Source: an uncultured Pseudomonadota bacterium
GTDB taxonomy: Bacteria > Pseudomonadota > Gammaproteobacteria > Steroidobacterales > Steroidobacteraceae
Direction of reading: 5' to 3'
Length of the DNA: 64,000 bases
Assembly: GCA_903828595.1 (NCBI GenBank)
Contig: CAIKMS010000033.1
Location: forward strand, 1-64,000
Part shown: positions 55,023-63,676 of the stretch, one piece after another
How positions within the stretch are numbered: position 1 is the stretch's first letter
Layout: each line of letters starts with the position of its first letter
Position numbers and translations under genes: made by a program
Notes under the pieces: generated by a model
What the model was told of the DNA's origin: nothing
The model's database searches: none
What the model saw: the letters and a program-made list of their open reading frames with translations, nothing else

Positions 55023-56297
55023 TTAAGGGCCGACCCGAGCTTTAAGGGTGGACACTACTTCTGCACTCATCTCCCCGACGGTTGTTACCTTTCCGTTAGT
55101 GATGCGCCATAAGCGAAAGGGGCCCGTGATGTCACCGCTCGTATCGAATATGACCGGACCAATGACCCCCTCGTAGCGCACCGTCTTACCGGCTTTTAAT
55201 AAGCCTAAAGCTTTAGAAAATTCGCTGCTTCCGGCGTGAATCACCTCACCCTTAGGGTCAGTGAGGCGCCCAATGGTGGCACGAAGCGTTGCCGCATCCC
55301 TCTTAGTGCTGCTGGCCAAGGCCAGGCCGACAATAGCTCCCGCATCATAAGCCCGGTCGGCGGCCGGACTTGCAGGATCGATGCCAGAGTAGGTTTTAAA
55401 AGTTTGCTCAAAGTAGGCCGTCGAGGCACTGGGCTGGGTGCCAGAGGACGTGCCAAAGGCCTCATTTAAGTACTTGGCGCCCACCGCGCTAATAAAGTCC
55501 GCACTGTTCATCCCATCGTTTAACAGCAGCTTTCGTGTGCCACCCTGCGAAATCCAGGTGCGAGCGATGGTTGCGCCATCCACCGGAGTGGAAATCAGAT
55601 ACAGCGCGTCTGGATGACCGGCCAAGGCCGTTGTCACTTCCGCGGCATAGCTGGATTGGCGCTCGTTATAGGGCGTGGCCACGAGGATGCTTCCTCCTAG
55701 AGCCTTAAAGGCACGGGAGAACTCCGCATGTAAGCTGACTCCGAAATCGTTATTCACGTAAATCACGGCAATCTTTTTAAAGCCTTGATCCAAGGCATAG
55801 CGCGCAGCCACGGTGCCCTGTAGCGCATCGGAGGTAATGGTTCGAAGGAATAGCCCCTGATTTTTTGCCTCGCGACTAATCGTCGTGAGTTTTGGCGATG
55901 AGGCAGCAGGCGACACTTGAAGTATTTTGGCGGGACCGGCCACGGTCGTGAGTATCGGAATCGTGGTGGAAGAAATGATCCCGCCAATAATGACTGGCAC
56001 CTTATTGAGCTGCAGCAGCTGGTTAGCGGCATCAACCGCTACGCTCGCCTGACTTTGTGAATCCTTGGTGACGGCGACTAATCGACAGCCCTGAGCGGAA
56101 CTGGCCGTATTGACATCCCGAAAGGCCATTTCAACCGATTTAGCGGCGGCTTGTCCGTACTCTCCGGCAGGCCCGGTCAGCTCCATGACCAGCCCTACCG
56201 GAATTTCGCACCCGTGAGCCACGGGTGTACTCAAAACCGCGGTAATCACGCCGAGCCACAGCCACCCAGGTTTAAACATGCGTCGAAACTGAATCAT
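55023..56297 (-). CDS. Periplasmic substrate-binding protein of a Liv-type ABC importer
   Basis: A 424-residue LivJ/LivK-type binding protein. After a signal peptide (about 1-32) the mature protein opens EIPVGLVMELTGPAGEYG, the usual start of periplasmic-binding family 6, followed by GGIISSTTIPI and later VIYVNNDFGV. GAGG seven bases before the ATG at 56297 supports that start. It is divergent from livG-livF-livH-livM, and its ligand probably includes branched-chain or aromatic amino acids or related carboxylates. The AKR-RidA gene follows after 50 bases. Confidence 0.88.
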   Translation of the reverse strand: MIQFRRMFKPGWLWLGVITAVLSTPVAHGCEIPVGLVMELTGPAGEYGQAAAKSVEMAFRDVNTASSAQGCRLVAVTKDSQSQASVAVDAANQLLQLNKVPVIIGGIISSTTIPILTTVAGPAKILQVSPAASSPKLTTISREAKNQGLFLRTITSDALQGTVAARYALDQGFKKIAVIYVNNDFGVSLHAEFSRAFKALGGSILVATPYNERQSSYAAEVTTALAGHPDALYLISTPVDGATIARTWISQGGTRKLLLNDGMNSADFISAVGAKYLNEAFGTSSGTQPSASTAYFEQTFKTYSGIDPASPAADRAYDAGAIVGLALASSTKRDAATLRATIGRLTDPKGEVIHAGSSEFSKALGLLKAGKTVRYEGVIGPVIFDTSGDITGPFRLWRITNGKVTTVGEMSAEVVSTLKARVGP

Positions 56298-56472
56298 TAA
56301 ATAGCCTCTAAAACGTCTCACCGCAGCCGTAGGGCGGCAACGAGTGAGTCTGCCTTTAAACCTCGACAAGGCGGCGCTGGCAGCCCCAGAAATTAGCGCC
56401 GGTGACCCTGCGGCCGGCCTTGCTGAATGGCGCCGACGGCGCTACCGTGAGCTTACGAAGGTTTGATCATTG

Positions 56473-57276
56473 ATGAAAGACCAGCACCCTACCCTAACAC
56501 CCTCAGCTCACCCGCCTGCCCTACAAACCTACGGTGTGTCTCGATACTTCGGTGGTCAGGCGGCGGTCAAATCGGTATCGCTGACGGTATCTTCTGGCAG
56601 TATCTCGGGGCTGATAGGCCCTAATGGCGCCGGCAAATCCACCTTTTTTGATCTGCTCGCGGGGGGCCAGCCACCCTCGGCCGGCGAGATTTTCATCCAC
56701 GGTCATCGCGTTAGTGGTCAACCCGCGCATCAGCGCCTGCCGCGCGGGGTTGGAAGAACCTACCAGATCGCCCGACCCTTCGCCCAACTCAGTGTGCTCG
56801 ACAACCTGCTGCTGGGCGCGCAAAACCAAACCGGCGAACGCTTTTGGGCCAACTGGTTGATAGCCGGACGAGTTCGCGCCGAGGAGCAGGCACATCAGGC
56901 ACAGGCCCGTGAGCTCTTGGAATTTTTAACCCTCGATAAACTTGCCGACCAGCCGGCGGCCGTGCTCTCCGGTGGACAACGCAAACTGCTGGATCTGGGC
57001 AGAATCCTGATGGCGCGGCCGCGGGTGATTTTGCTCGATGAGCCCGCGGCCGGCGTTCACCCCCAACTGGTGACGGTCATCCGTGACCGTATCCTGGAGC
57101 TCAACAAGTCCGGCATCACCTTTTTGGTGATTGAGCACAACATGCAACTCATAGCGTCGCTATGCAGCCACTTGTTTGTGATGAGAGAGGGGGAGCTTTT
57201 GTGCGAGGGCCCCCCCAGTCTTGTGCTTAAAGATCCGCGGGTCCTTGACGCCTACCTCGGCTCTGCCCCGCTATGA
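56473..57276 (+). CDS. livG: Liv-type ABC importer, ATPase LivG
   Basis: A 267-residue ABC ATPase with Walker A GPNGAGKST, the LivG-type phrase GRTYQIARPFAQLSV, signature LSGGQRKLLDLGR and Walker B VILLDEPAAG. The C-terminal end includes LVIEHNMQLI, the H-loop. It is the first gene of a four-gene run; the ATG at 56473 or the TTG three bases earlier may serve. It overlaps livF by four bases (ATGA). It would drive uptake of the amino-acid-like ligand captured by the divergent binding protein. Confidence 0.9.
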   Translation: MKDQHPTLTPSAHPPALQTYGVSRYFGGQAAVKSVSLTVSSGSISGLIGPNGAGKSTFFDLLAGGQPPSAGEIFIHGHRVSGQPAHQRLPRGVGRTYQIARPFAQLSVLDNLLLGAQNQTGERFWANWLIAGRVRAEEQAHQAQARELLEFLTLDKLADQPAAVLSGGQRKLLDLGRILMARPRVILLDEPAAGVHPQLVTVIRDRILELNKSGITFLVIEHNMQLIASLCSHLFVMREGELLCEGPPSLVLKDPRVLDAYLGSAPL

Positions 57277-58028
57277 ACGCGATATTAACCGTCCAAGACC
57301 TGGTGGCGGGTTATCAGTCCGACGCGCCTATCGTCAACGGCGTTTCGTTAGCCGTTCAACCAGGGGAAATTTTAACCATCCTGGGTCCCAACGGGGCTGG
57401 CAAGTCCACGCTGATTAAGGCGATCGCAGGCATCGTGCCTACCTATGAAGGTCGGCTGTTGCTGCAAACAGTTGAGATCACTTCGATGGCTATTCATGAG
57501 CGCGTCCGGGCGGGACTGGCTTTTGTGCCGCAAACTGAGAATATTTTTACCCGCTTAAGTGTTCACGAGAATCTGGTGCTGGGCGCGGCTATCCTGCCGA
57601 GCCAAAAGCGTCAGGAGCGTTTAGCCCAGGCTTATGAGGCATTTGCCGACCTGTACCGGCAACGCAAACTGCTAGCCGGTCACTTATCGGGGGGCCAGCG
57701 GCAGATGCTGGCCATTGCTCGTGCCCTGCTACTGAGTCCGACCCTGTTGGTACTTGACGAGCCTTCCGCAGGCCTTTCACCGAAGATGGTCGCCGACGTG
57801 TTTGCTGCCCTAGCTAAGGTCCGAGATTCAGGCGTCGCCCTGGTATTAGTGGAACAAAATGTACGTGCAGCCCTAGCGATTGCTGATCGGGCCTGCCTGC
57901 TGGTGCAGGGTCGATCGACGTATCAGGGTGATGCTAAGGCTTTAGCGGAAGATCCGCAGCTTAGCACCCGTTATTTAGGGGTTGGCGCAGTGCCACTATC
58001 GAATCATCTAACGAGTGGGCTGACGTGA
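57273..58028 (+). CDS. livF: Liv-type ABC importer, ATPase LivF
   Basis: A 251-residue ABC ATPase, the shorter of the pair. Walker A is GPNGAGKST, the LivF-type motif FVPQTENIFTRLSV follows, then signature LSGGQRQMLAIAR and Walker B LLVLDEPSAGLSP. The start overlaps livG's stop and the end overlaps livH's start by four bases (GTGA), so the two ATPases and the permeases are translationally linked. Confidence 0.92.
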   Translation: MNAILTVQDLVAGYQSDAPIVNGVSLAVQPGEILTILGPNGAGKSTLIKAIAGIVPTYEGRLLLQTVEITSMAIHERVRAGLAFVPQTENIFTRLSVHENLVLGAAILPSQKRQERLAQAYEAFADLYRQRKLLAGHLSGGQRQMLAIARALLLSPTLLVLDEPSAGLSPKMVADVFAALAKVRDSGVALVLVEQNVRAALAIADRACLLVQGRSTYQGDAKALAEDPQLSTRYLGVGAVPLSNHLTSGLT

Positions 58029-58933
58029 ACCTGCAGTTTTTAGCTGATGGATTCATTGCTGGCGCAACCATCGGCTTGGGCGCTGTCGGGGTCACTCTGA
58101 CCTATTCCATCCTGCGTTTTTCGAATTTTGCGCACGGCGAATACGTCTCTTGGGGCGCCTATCTGGCGTTATCCTTAGCCGGGCTGTTAGCAGGCTGGCT
58201 ACCCTCATGGGCAGATGCCATCGAACCCTTGTCCATCGGACTGAATTTTATCTTAGCGAGTCTCATAGCCTTGGTACTCACCGGTCTGATGGCTTGGCTA
58301 ATCGACAGACTGCTCTTTGCCAAGCTGCGCCAACACGGGTCGACTATCACCCTGGTCATGGCAAGTTTCGGCGCCTCGATGGCCCTGCGGGCTTTGCTGG
58401 AAGTTATTTACTCCACGCGTCCTGCCTACTATTCCCATGAACTGCAGATCGCTATGGACTTAGGATACGGCGTACGCGTCACGGCTGACCAACTCTTATT
58501 GCTGGCGGTGACGGCCATTTTAGTTTTGGCGATTTATCTACTGTTAGTGCACACCTCCATGGGTCGCCAAATGCGGGCGGTCAGTGAGAACCCTACGCTG
58601 GCTCGAATCATGGGCGTTGACGTGGATAACGTCGTGCGTGTCACTTGGTGGATTGGCGGTGCACTGGCAGCGGCGTCTGGAGTGCTGATTGGGTTGGTAG
58701 TACAAATTCGTCCCGGCATGGGGGCAGACTTACTCTTGCCGTTATTTGCGGCCGCTATTTTAGGTGGGATTGGCAGCGTACCAGGTGCGCTACTGGGTGG
58801 CCTTTTGGTTGGATTAACGGAGGCTGTCGCCGTACCCGTGGCTGGCGCGCAGTGGCGCGCGGGAGTGTCCTTTGCCGTGCTCATGGCGGTATTGCTGCTA
58901 CGGCCCACGGGCTTATTTGGAGCGCGTCGCTGA
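58025..58933 (+). CDS. livH: Liv-type ABC importer, permease LivH
   Basis: A 302-residue inner-membrane permease with about eight hydrophobic helices and the LivH opening FIAGATIGLGAVGVTLTYSIL, where the gene starts with GTG. The cytoplasmic coupling loop reads MRAVSENPTLARIMGVDVD, typical for the family. The last base is shared with the livM start (TGATG). Confidence 0.92.
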   Translation: MNLQFLADGFIAGATIGLGAVGVTLTYSILRFSNFAHGEYVSWGAYLALSLAGLLAGWLPSWADAIEPLSIGLNFILASLIALVLTGLMAWLIDRLLFAKLRQHGSTITLVMASFGASMALRALLEVIYSTRPAYYSHELQIAMDLGYGVRVTADQLLLLAVTAILVLAIYLLLVHTSMGRQMRAVSENPTLARIMGVDVDNVVRVTWWIGGALAAASGVLIGLVVQIRPGMGADLLLPLFAAAILGGIGSVPGALLGGLLVGLTEAVAVPVAGAQWRAGVSFAVLMAVLLLRPTGLFGARR

Positions 58934-59883
58934 TGGTGACTTTTAGCGGCCTGGCGGGCTACTCGAGTTTCTTCCTGAGCATGACACTCATTAATGTCAT
59001 TGCGGTACTTGGACTGAACTTACAGTGGGGGCAAACCGGCCTTTTCAATGTCGGCGTGTCGGCTTTCATTGCCATTGGTGCTTATGCCTGTGCCCTGCTA
59101 ACCACCACCGACCCGGCCTTAGGCGCCTGCCATTTACCCATGGCATGGGGCTGGATCGCTGCCATGCTACTCAGTGGGATAGCCTGTCTGGTGCTGGGTG
59201 CAATGACCCTGCGCCTGCGCACAGACTATTTAGCGATCACTACCTTTGGCTTTGCCGTGGTGGTCATGCTGGCCCTGCAGAACCTGCAGTCGGTGACCGG
59301 AGGGCCGTTAGGCGTTAGCCTGATTCCGCGACCCTGGGAGACCCTGGCGAGCAACCCCTTAAGCTTTGGTCTGGCCAATTTGTTGCTCTTAAGCTTTATC
59401 GTCTTAGTGCTCTATGTGGGATTAGAGCGCCTCGCACACAGCCCTTGGGGTCGTGTTTTAAAAGCGATTCGAGAAGACGAGGACGCGGCCGCTTCGTTGG
59501 GAAAAAACCCCACGGTCTATCGGCTACAAGCCTTTGCCTTGGGAGGAGCCTTAATGGGTCTGGCCGGCGCGACGCAGGCCAGTTTTATTGGCTTTATCGC
59601 ACCCGAAAATTTCCAAGCCAGTCTCACCTTTCAAATCTGGACCATGCTGATTATCGGCGGCGCAGGCAGCAATGCCGGCGCTATCTTTGGAACCGCTTTG
59701 GTCTGGGCTCTGTGGAGCAGCACCGGGTTACTCACCAGCAGCGTATTCCCTGCCGAGGATCAGGCCCGGGCCGCCGCCCTGCGCATTGTTGCTATAGGCA
59801 TTTTGCTGGCTGTTACTTTGATCTGGCGACCCCACGGTTTACTCACTCGAAGTAAAACCGTCACAACGTCGGACAAGGCTTAG
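58933..59883 (+). CDS. livM: Liv-type ABC importer, permease LivM
   Basis: A 316-residue permease with about nine hydrophobic helices. It begins with helices around FFLSMTLINVIAVLGLNLQWGQTGLFNVG, a LivM signature, and has the coupling loop GRVLKAIREDEDAAASLGKNP. The start at 58933 is fixed by the overlap with livH and by the family; an earlier in-frame start would lie inside livH. It closes the import operon. Its end overlaps that of the convergent SGNH gene by 23 bases. Confidence 0.92.
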   Translation: MVTFSGLAGYSSFFLSMTLINVIAVLGLNLQWGQTGLFNVGVSAFIAIGAYACALLTTTDPALGACHLPMAWGWIAAMLLSGIACLVLGAMTLRLRTDYLAITTFGFAVVVMLALQNLQSVTGGPLGVSLIPRPWETLASNPLSFGLANLLLLSFIVLVLYVGLERLAHSPWGRVLKAIREDEDAAASLGKNPTVYRLQAFALGGALMGLAGATQASFIGFIAPENFQASLTFQIWTMLIIGGAGSNAGAIFGTALVWALWSSTGLLTSSVFPAEDQARAAALRIVAIGILLAVTLIWRPHGLLTRSKTVTTSDKA

Positions 59884-60832
59884 GCTCAGGCGCAGACTTT
59901 GCGTGCGCATGGGAAGAAGGCGCTGTTGCCACCGGCGATGCTTTGACCTGGTGATCCACTATCAACTGATCAAAGGCAATCTGCTGTAAAGCAGCAGCCT
60001 GCGTGCGCGACAAGCCCAGTTCAAAGGCGGCGCACTCAGAATCTCCCAGAGTCCTTGGATCCAGCCCAGTTACCGCACCAAAGACGGTGAGCGCTTCCAG
60101 GTAATAACCGTAAGTACTGGCGTGGTAGTGATCGTAGCTCCACAGATCAACCTTACCGGCGTCAGTGCCGTGATAGGGATTATCCTGTGCCAAACCCACT
60201 ACCATAGCGCGCACCCAAGCTTCTCCCACCGGGATGACGGGTTGCAAATCAGGGATAGCTTGATGGGCGTCGTTATAAGCAACGCGTAAATCATGGGCCA
60301 TCGCTTCGACCGACTTACCGTACCACGGCCCATGAATCTCGTAGATCTGGTCGGCACGTGGCCAAGTGGCCAATAAGTGCACAGCGACTTTAGGGGTTTT
60401 CTCACGCACCGTGCTGACCAAGTCCTGGGCACTGCGCACCAGCAGAGCAGGATCTCCCGGGCTCTGTGCATCCAGCGTGCTGTAGCCGTGCACCACCAAA
60501 TGATCCCATCCACGTTGTGTCAGGACCGTACGTTTATTCTGCAAATGCCAGTCCAAACCTATACCGGGGTGAGTCTCCAGCGCCACCTCGTAATCCAAGC
60601 CTGCCTGAAGGGTAAATACCTTAAACAAAGCCGGCATTCCGCCCAGCCCTTCGCCATTCAGATCCGTTACCGTGGAGGCTCGATAAAACCTAACCGCGGA
60701 ACCGTAGCCGTAAGTAAAGCTGTTACCGACGAACAGAATCGACGTCGCCGGGGCCGCCAAGGCAACCCCGTTGACGATGCATAGCGCCCAGACGAGCGCG
60801 CCAAACAAGCACTGTCGGGGCAACAGGCGCAT
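59861..60832 (-). CDS. Exported SGNH/GDSL-like hydrolase
   Basis: A 323-residue protein with a signal peptide (about 1-26). The mature start ILFVGNSFTYGYG carries the nucleophile Ser of the GNSF variant of the GDSL motif, and near the C-terminus DHYHASTYGYYL supplies the Asp and His of the triad. The block between includes VVHGYSTLDAQS. Related DUF4886-type proteins are exported esterases that remove acyl groups from carbohydrates. The last 25 residues are low complexity, rich in Ala, Ser, Pro and His. It starts 15 bases after the peroxiredoxin gene's stop, so cotranscription is likely. Confidence 0.75.
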   Translation of the reverse strand: MRLLPRQCLFGALVWALCIVNGVALAAPATSILFVGNSFTYGYGSAVRFYRASTVTDLNGEGLGGMPALFKVFTLQAGLDYEVALETHPGIGLDWHLQNKRTVLTQRGWDHLVVHGYSTLDAQSPGDPALLVRSAQDLVSTVREKTPKVAVHLLATWPRADQIYEIHGPWYGKSVEAMAHDLRVAYNDAHQAIPDLQPVIPVGEAWVRAMVVGLAQDNPYHGTDAGKVDLWSYDHYHASTYGYYLEALTVFGAVTGLDPRTLGDSECAAFELGLSRTQAAALQQIAFDQLIVDHQVKASPVATAPSSHAHAKSAPEPKPCPTL

Positions 60833-60847
60833 CCTGCGGCGCTAACC

Positions 60848-61450
60848 TTAAGGCTTAGATTTTGCGGCAGCGGCTAGGTTCTTGACCTCGGCCAAAGCTG
60901 CATCCACGTTGGTGGTCGGTGACATGCCACCGATCGTCGCGTCAATGCGACCGTCCGAAGTGATCACGAACGTGGTTCGCTCAGCGAAGCCATGACCCAC
61001 CTCGATGCCTCGAGAATCTTTAAAACCCTTTTCTTCAGGATCTACTTTCAAGTGATAGGTCAGCGCGATTTTGGCATCCGGGTCGGCTGCTACCGGAAAC
61101 TTACCGGCGCAGTACATAGGATCTGCTGAAAAAACGTTAAGCCGATCAATCTTGTCTAACGACACGCCAATGACTTTGGCACCGGCTGCCGCGAATTGAT
61201 CCATCTTTACTGCAAAATAGTGAGCCTGCGCATTGCAGCCTGAGGTGTAGGCCGAGGGATAAAAATACACTACCACCGGGCCCTGGCTACGTAACTCGGC
61301 CAGTGATGCGGTGAATGTTTTACCGGCCAGCGATGCCGGTGCCGTGAAATCCGGTGCCATATCTCCCGCCTTCAACGCAGCAGCAGCCGTCATGGTGGTC
61401 AACGCACCCAGCATGGCCAGAGAAACCAAAGACAGCATTTTTGTTTTCAT
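60848..61450 (-). CDS. Periplasmic peroxiredoxin, AhpC/TSA (Bcp-like)
   Basis: A 200-residue thioredoxin-fold protein with a signal peptide ending AAAA (about 1-25). The peroxidatic Cys72 lies in FYPSAYTSGCNAQA, a version of the Bcp/PrxQ motif FYPxxxTPGC in which Ser replaces the Pro. A second Cys (MYCAGKF, about 120) may act as resolving residue. The ERTTFVITSDGRI block is the family's C-terminal strand pair. It would reduce peroxides outside the cytoplasm; the reductant may be a TlpA-type protein. It is upstream of the SGNH gene in one direction. Confidence 0.85.
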   Translation of the reverse strand: MKTKMLSLVSLAMLGALTTMTAAAALKAGDMAPDFTAPASLAGKTFTASLAELRSQGPVVVYFYPSAYTSGCNAQAHYFAVKMDQFAAAGAKVIGVSLDKIDRLNVFSADPMYCAGKFPVAADPDAKIALTYHLKVDPEEKGFKDSRGIEVGHGFAERTTFVITSDGRIDATIGGMSPTTNVDAALAEVKNLAAAAKSKP

Positions 61451-61639
61451 GAAGTAATTTCCAAAAGTTAAGCGGGCTTAAAGGCAAGTCCGAGACAGGC
61501 TCAGGCCGCAGAATAGACGCTGCACTGACGCTGCGTCTACGGTGGGTCGGTAATAGTCTGGCACCTGCCATCGCTGACTACGGGGTATCGCGCCAGCGGT
61601 TTTTTATCATATCGTTGGCTGAAGGAATCCGGAGGGTTT

Positions 61640-63637
61640 ATGCGATATCAATTAATGGCGCTGTTGTGGCTCATCAGTGTGGCTGCTGGCGCGACGCCCT
61701 CAGATGCCGTGAACTGCCTGACTAGCAAGGACGAAGTTACGCTCGGCAATTCGCAATTACAATTAAGCTGGAAAACCAGCGCCAAGTCGCTGACTTATAA
61801 AGCCTTAGATAACTTTCTAAATCAGACGCATACCGATCTTAACGGTGAGTTGTTTGAGTTGCAGTCGGCCGACGGTGCGACCATCCGTGCCAGCGAACTG
61901 CAGCTGGTGGCCCCTCCGGTGTGCACCGCAACACAGGGCAGTCCAGAGGCCTCACGCCGATCCATGCAACTAGCCGCCAAGGTAGTTTCGGCGACCTTTA
62001 GCACTCAGGACCAGCGGCTGCGCGTGGTTTGGACCGCACGCTTGACCCCGCACAGCGCCTACGTACGCCAATCCCTGAACTTTACGGCAACCCAAGATTT
62101 GAGCCTGCCCAAAATCACCCTGATCAGTATGGCACTGCCCCAGGCCATGGTGTCCGGCACTACCGATGGCGCCCCCATCGTCACCGCAGACTCTTTCTTC
62201 GCCTTTGAGCACCCTATGGCCCATGCGATGGTTACTGGCGGACAGGCCACCATGACCTTGCGTCGCAAATTACCGTTACGGGCCGGTGTACCGGTTGAAT
62301 ACGCCTCGATTGTAGGCGTAACCGTCCCCGGCCAGATGCGGCGGGGATTTAACGAGTACTTAGAGGCCGAGCGCGCCCATCCGTTTCGGACGTTCTTGCA
62401 TTACAACTCCTGGTACGACATCGGGTATTTCAGTCGCTATACCGAAGCCGAAGCACTCAATGTTGTTACCCGTTACGGGCAAGAACTGGTCTCCCATCGC
62501 GGCGTTGTTCTGGACTCGTTTTTATTCGATGACGGCTGGGATGACACGCAAAGGCTATGGACGTTTAACGCCGCCTTTCCTGACGGCTTTAAGAACATAG
62601 CAAAGGCAACGGCACGTATCGGCGCCGCACCCGGGCTTTGGCTCTCGCCTTGGGGTGGATACGGACCGCCGCGACAGGAGCGACTAAAATCTGCCCAAAA
62701 TTCAGGCTTTGAGGTTGATGACCAAGGAATCGCTTTATCGGGCCCTCGTTACTACGCCTACTTTAGCCAAGCGATGCACGACCTACTGTCGCAGGCATCG
62801 ATCAATCAATTCAAAGTAGACGGCATTGGCAGCCCGGATAAGGTGACCCCGGGCAGCGCTTTTGACAGTGACTTTGCGGCCGCCATTACGTTGATTGACG
62901 ATTTACGCCTCGAAAAACCCGATCTGTATATCAATCTCACCACGGGAACGTGGCCATCGCCGTTTTGGTTACGCACGGCAGATTCCATTTGGCGCGGCGG
63001 CGAGGACCACGAATTTGCCGGCTCCGGCACTGATCGCCAACGATGGATTACCTATAGAGATGCGGATACCTATGGCGGAATTGTCCGGCAATGCCCGCTA
63101 TTTCCTTTGAACTCGTTAATGCTACACGGGATCATTTACGCTTCGCATGCCAAAGGCTTGAATACCGACCCGCAGGGAGATTTTGATACTGAAGTGTGGT
63201 CGTACTTTGCCAGCGGCACCGGACTACAGGAGTTGTACGTCTCACCCGAGCTGATGACCCCCAAAAACTGGGATCTGCTGGCTAAGGCGGCCAACTGGGC
63301 ACGCGCCCGTGCACCCATCCTCAAGGACAGCCACTGGTTAGGCGGCGACCCCGCTCGAGATAACGTTTACGGATGGGCCTCCTGGAATCCGACAGGTGCG
63401 GTCCTTGCCCTACGCAATCCATCCACCCGTAGGCAAACCTTCAGTCTCCACTTAGACGAGGCACTGGAGCTACCCAAGAGCGCGAGCCGGCGTTTCAAGA
63501 TCCACAGCGTCACCGGAGCAACGCCTGCGGCGATGCTAAACGCTAACCAAGTAATGGACGTAACGCTTGCGCCACACGGGCTTATCGTCTGGGACTTAGA
63601 GCCGCAAATACCCCAAAGGGTTACTACAACTCGGTAA
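61640..63637 (+). CDS. Exported GH36-like alpha-galactosidase family enzyme
   Basis: A 665-residue protein with a signal peptide (about 1-18). An N-terminal beta-sandwich region (about 25-245) is followed by a barrel with LFDDGWDD (about 296-302), the nucleophile-like Asp394 in FKVDGIGS and a C-terminal beta-domain starting near 600. The order is that of clan GH-D enzymes; the likeness to classical GH36 is weaker than for the gene at 34404. Candidates are an alpha-galactosidase or an alpha-N-acetylgalactosaminidase. GGAGGG in front of the ATG supports the start. It is single, flanked by convergent or divergent genes. Confidence 0.72.
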   Translation: MRYQLMALLWLISVAAGATPSDAVNCLTSKDEVTLGNSQLQLSWKTSAKSLTYKALDNFLNQTHTDLNGELFELQSADGATIRASELQLVAPPVCTATQGSPEASRRSMQLAAKVVSATFSTQDQRLRVVWTARLTPHSAYVRQSLNFTATQDLSLPKITLISMALPQAMVSGTTDGAPIVTADSFFAFEHPMAHAMVTGGQATMTLRRKLPLRAGVPVEYASIVGVTVPGQMRRGFNEYLEAERAHPFRTFLHYNSWYDIGYFSRYTEAEALNVVTRYGQELVSHRGVVLDSFLFDDGWDDTQRLWTFNAAFPDGFKNIAKATARIGAAPGLWLSPWGGYGPPRQERLKSAQNSGFEVDDQGIALSGPRYYAYFSQAMHDLLSQASINQFKVDGIGSPDKVTPGSAFDSDFAAAITLIDDLRLEKPDLYINLTTGTWPSPFWLRTADSIWRGGEDHEFAGSGTDRQRWITYRDADTYGGIVRQCPLFPLNSLMLHGIIYASHAKGLNTDPQGDFDTEVWSYFASGTGLQELYVSPELMTPKNWDLLAKAANWARARAPILKDSHWLGGDPARDNVYGWASWNPTGAVLALRNPSTRRQTFSLHLDEALELPKSASRRFKIHSVTGATPAAMLNANQVMDVTLAPHGLIVWDLEPQIPQRVTTTR

Positions 63638-63676
63638 ACCTGGCCTTGCGCGTCATCGCTTAAGTGGCGCGCCTTG

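Noticed and set aside
58645..58932. Extension of livM into livH
   Set aside because: It reads through livH in another frame; the ATG at 58933 overlapping the livH stop matches the family.
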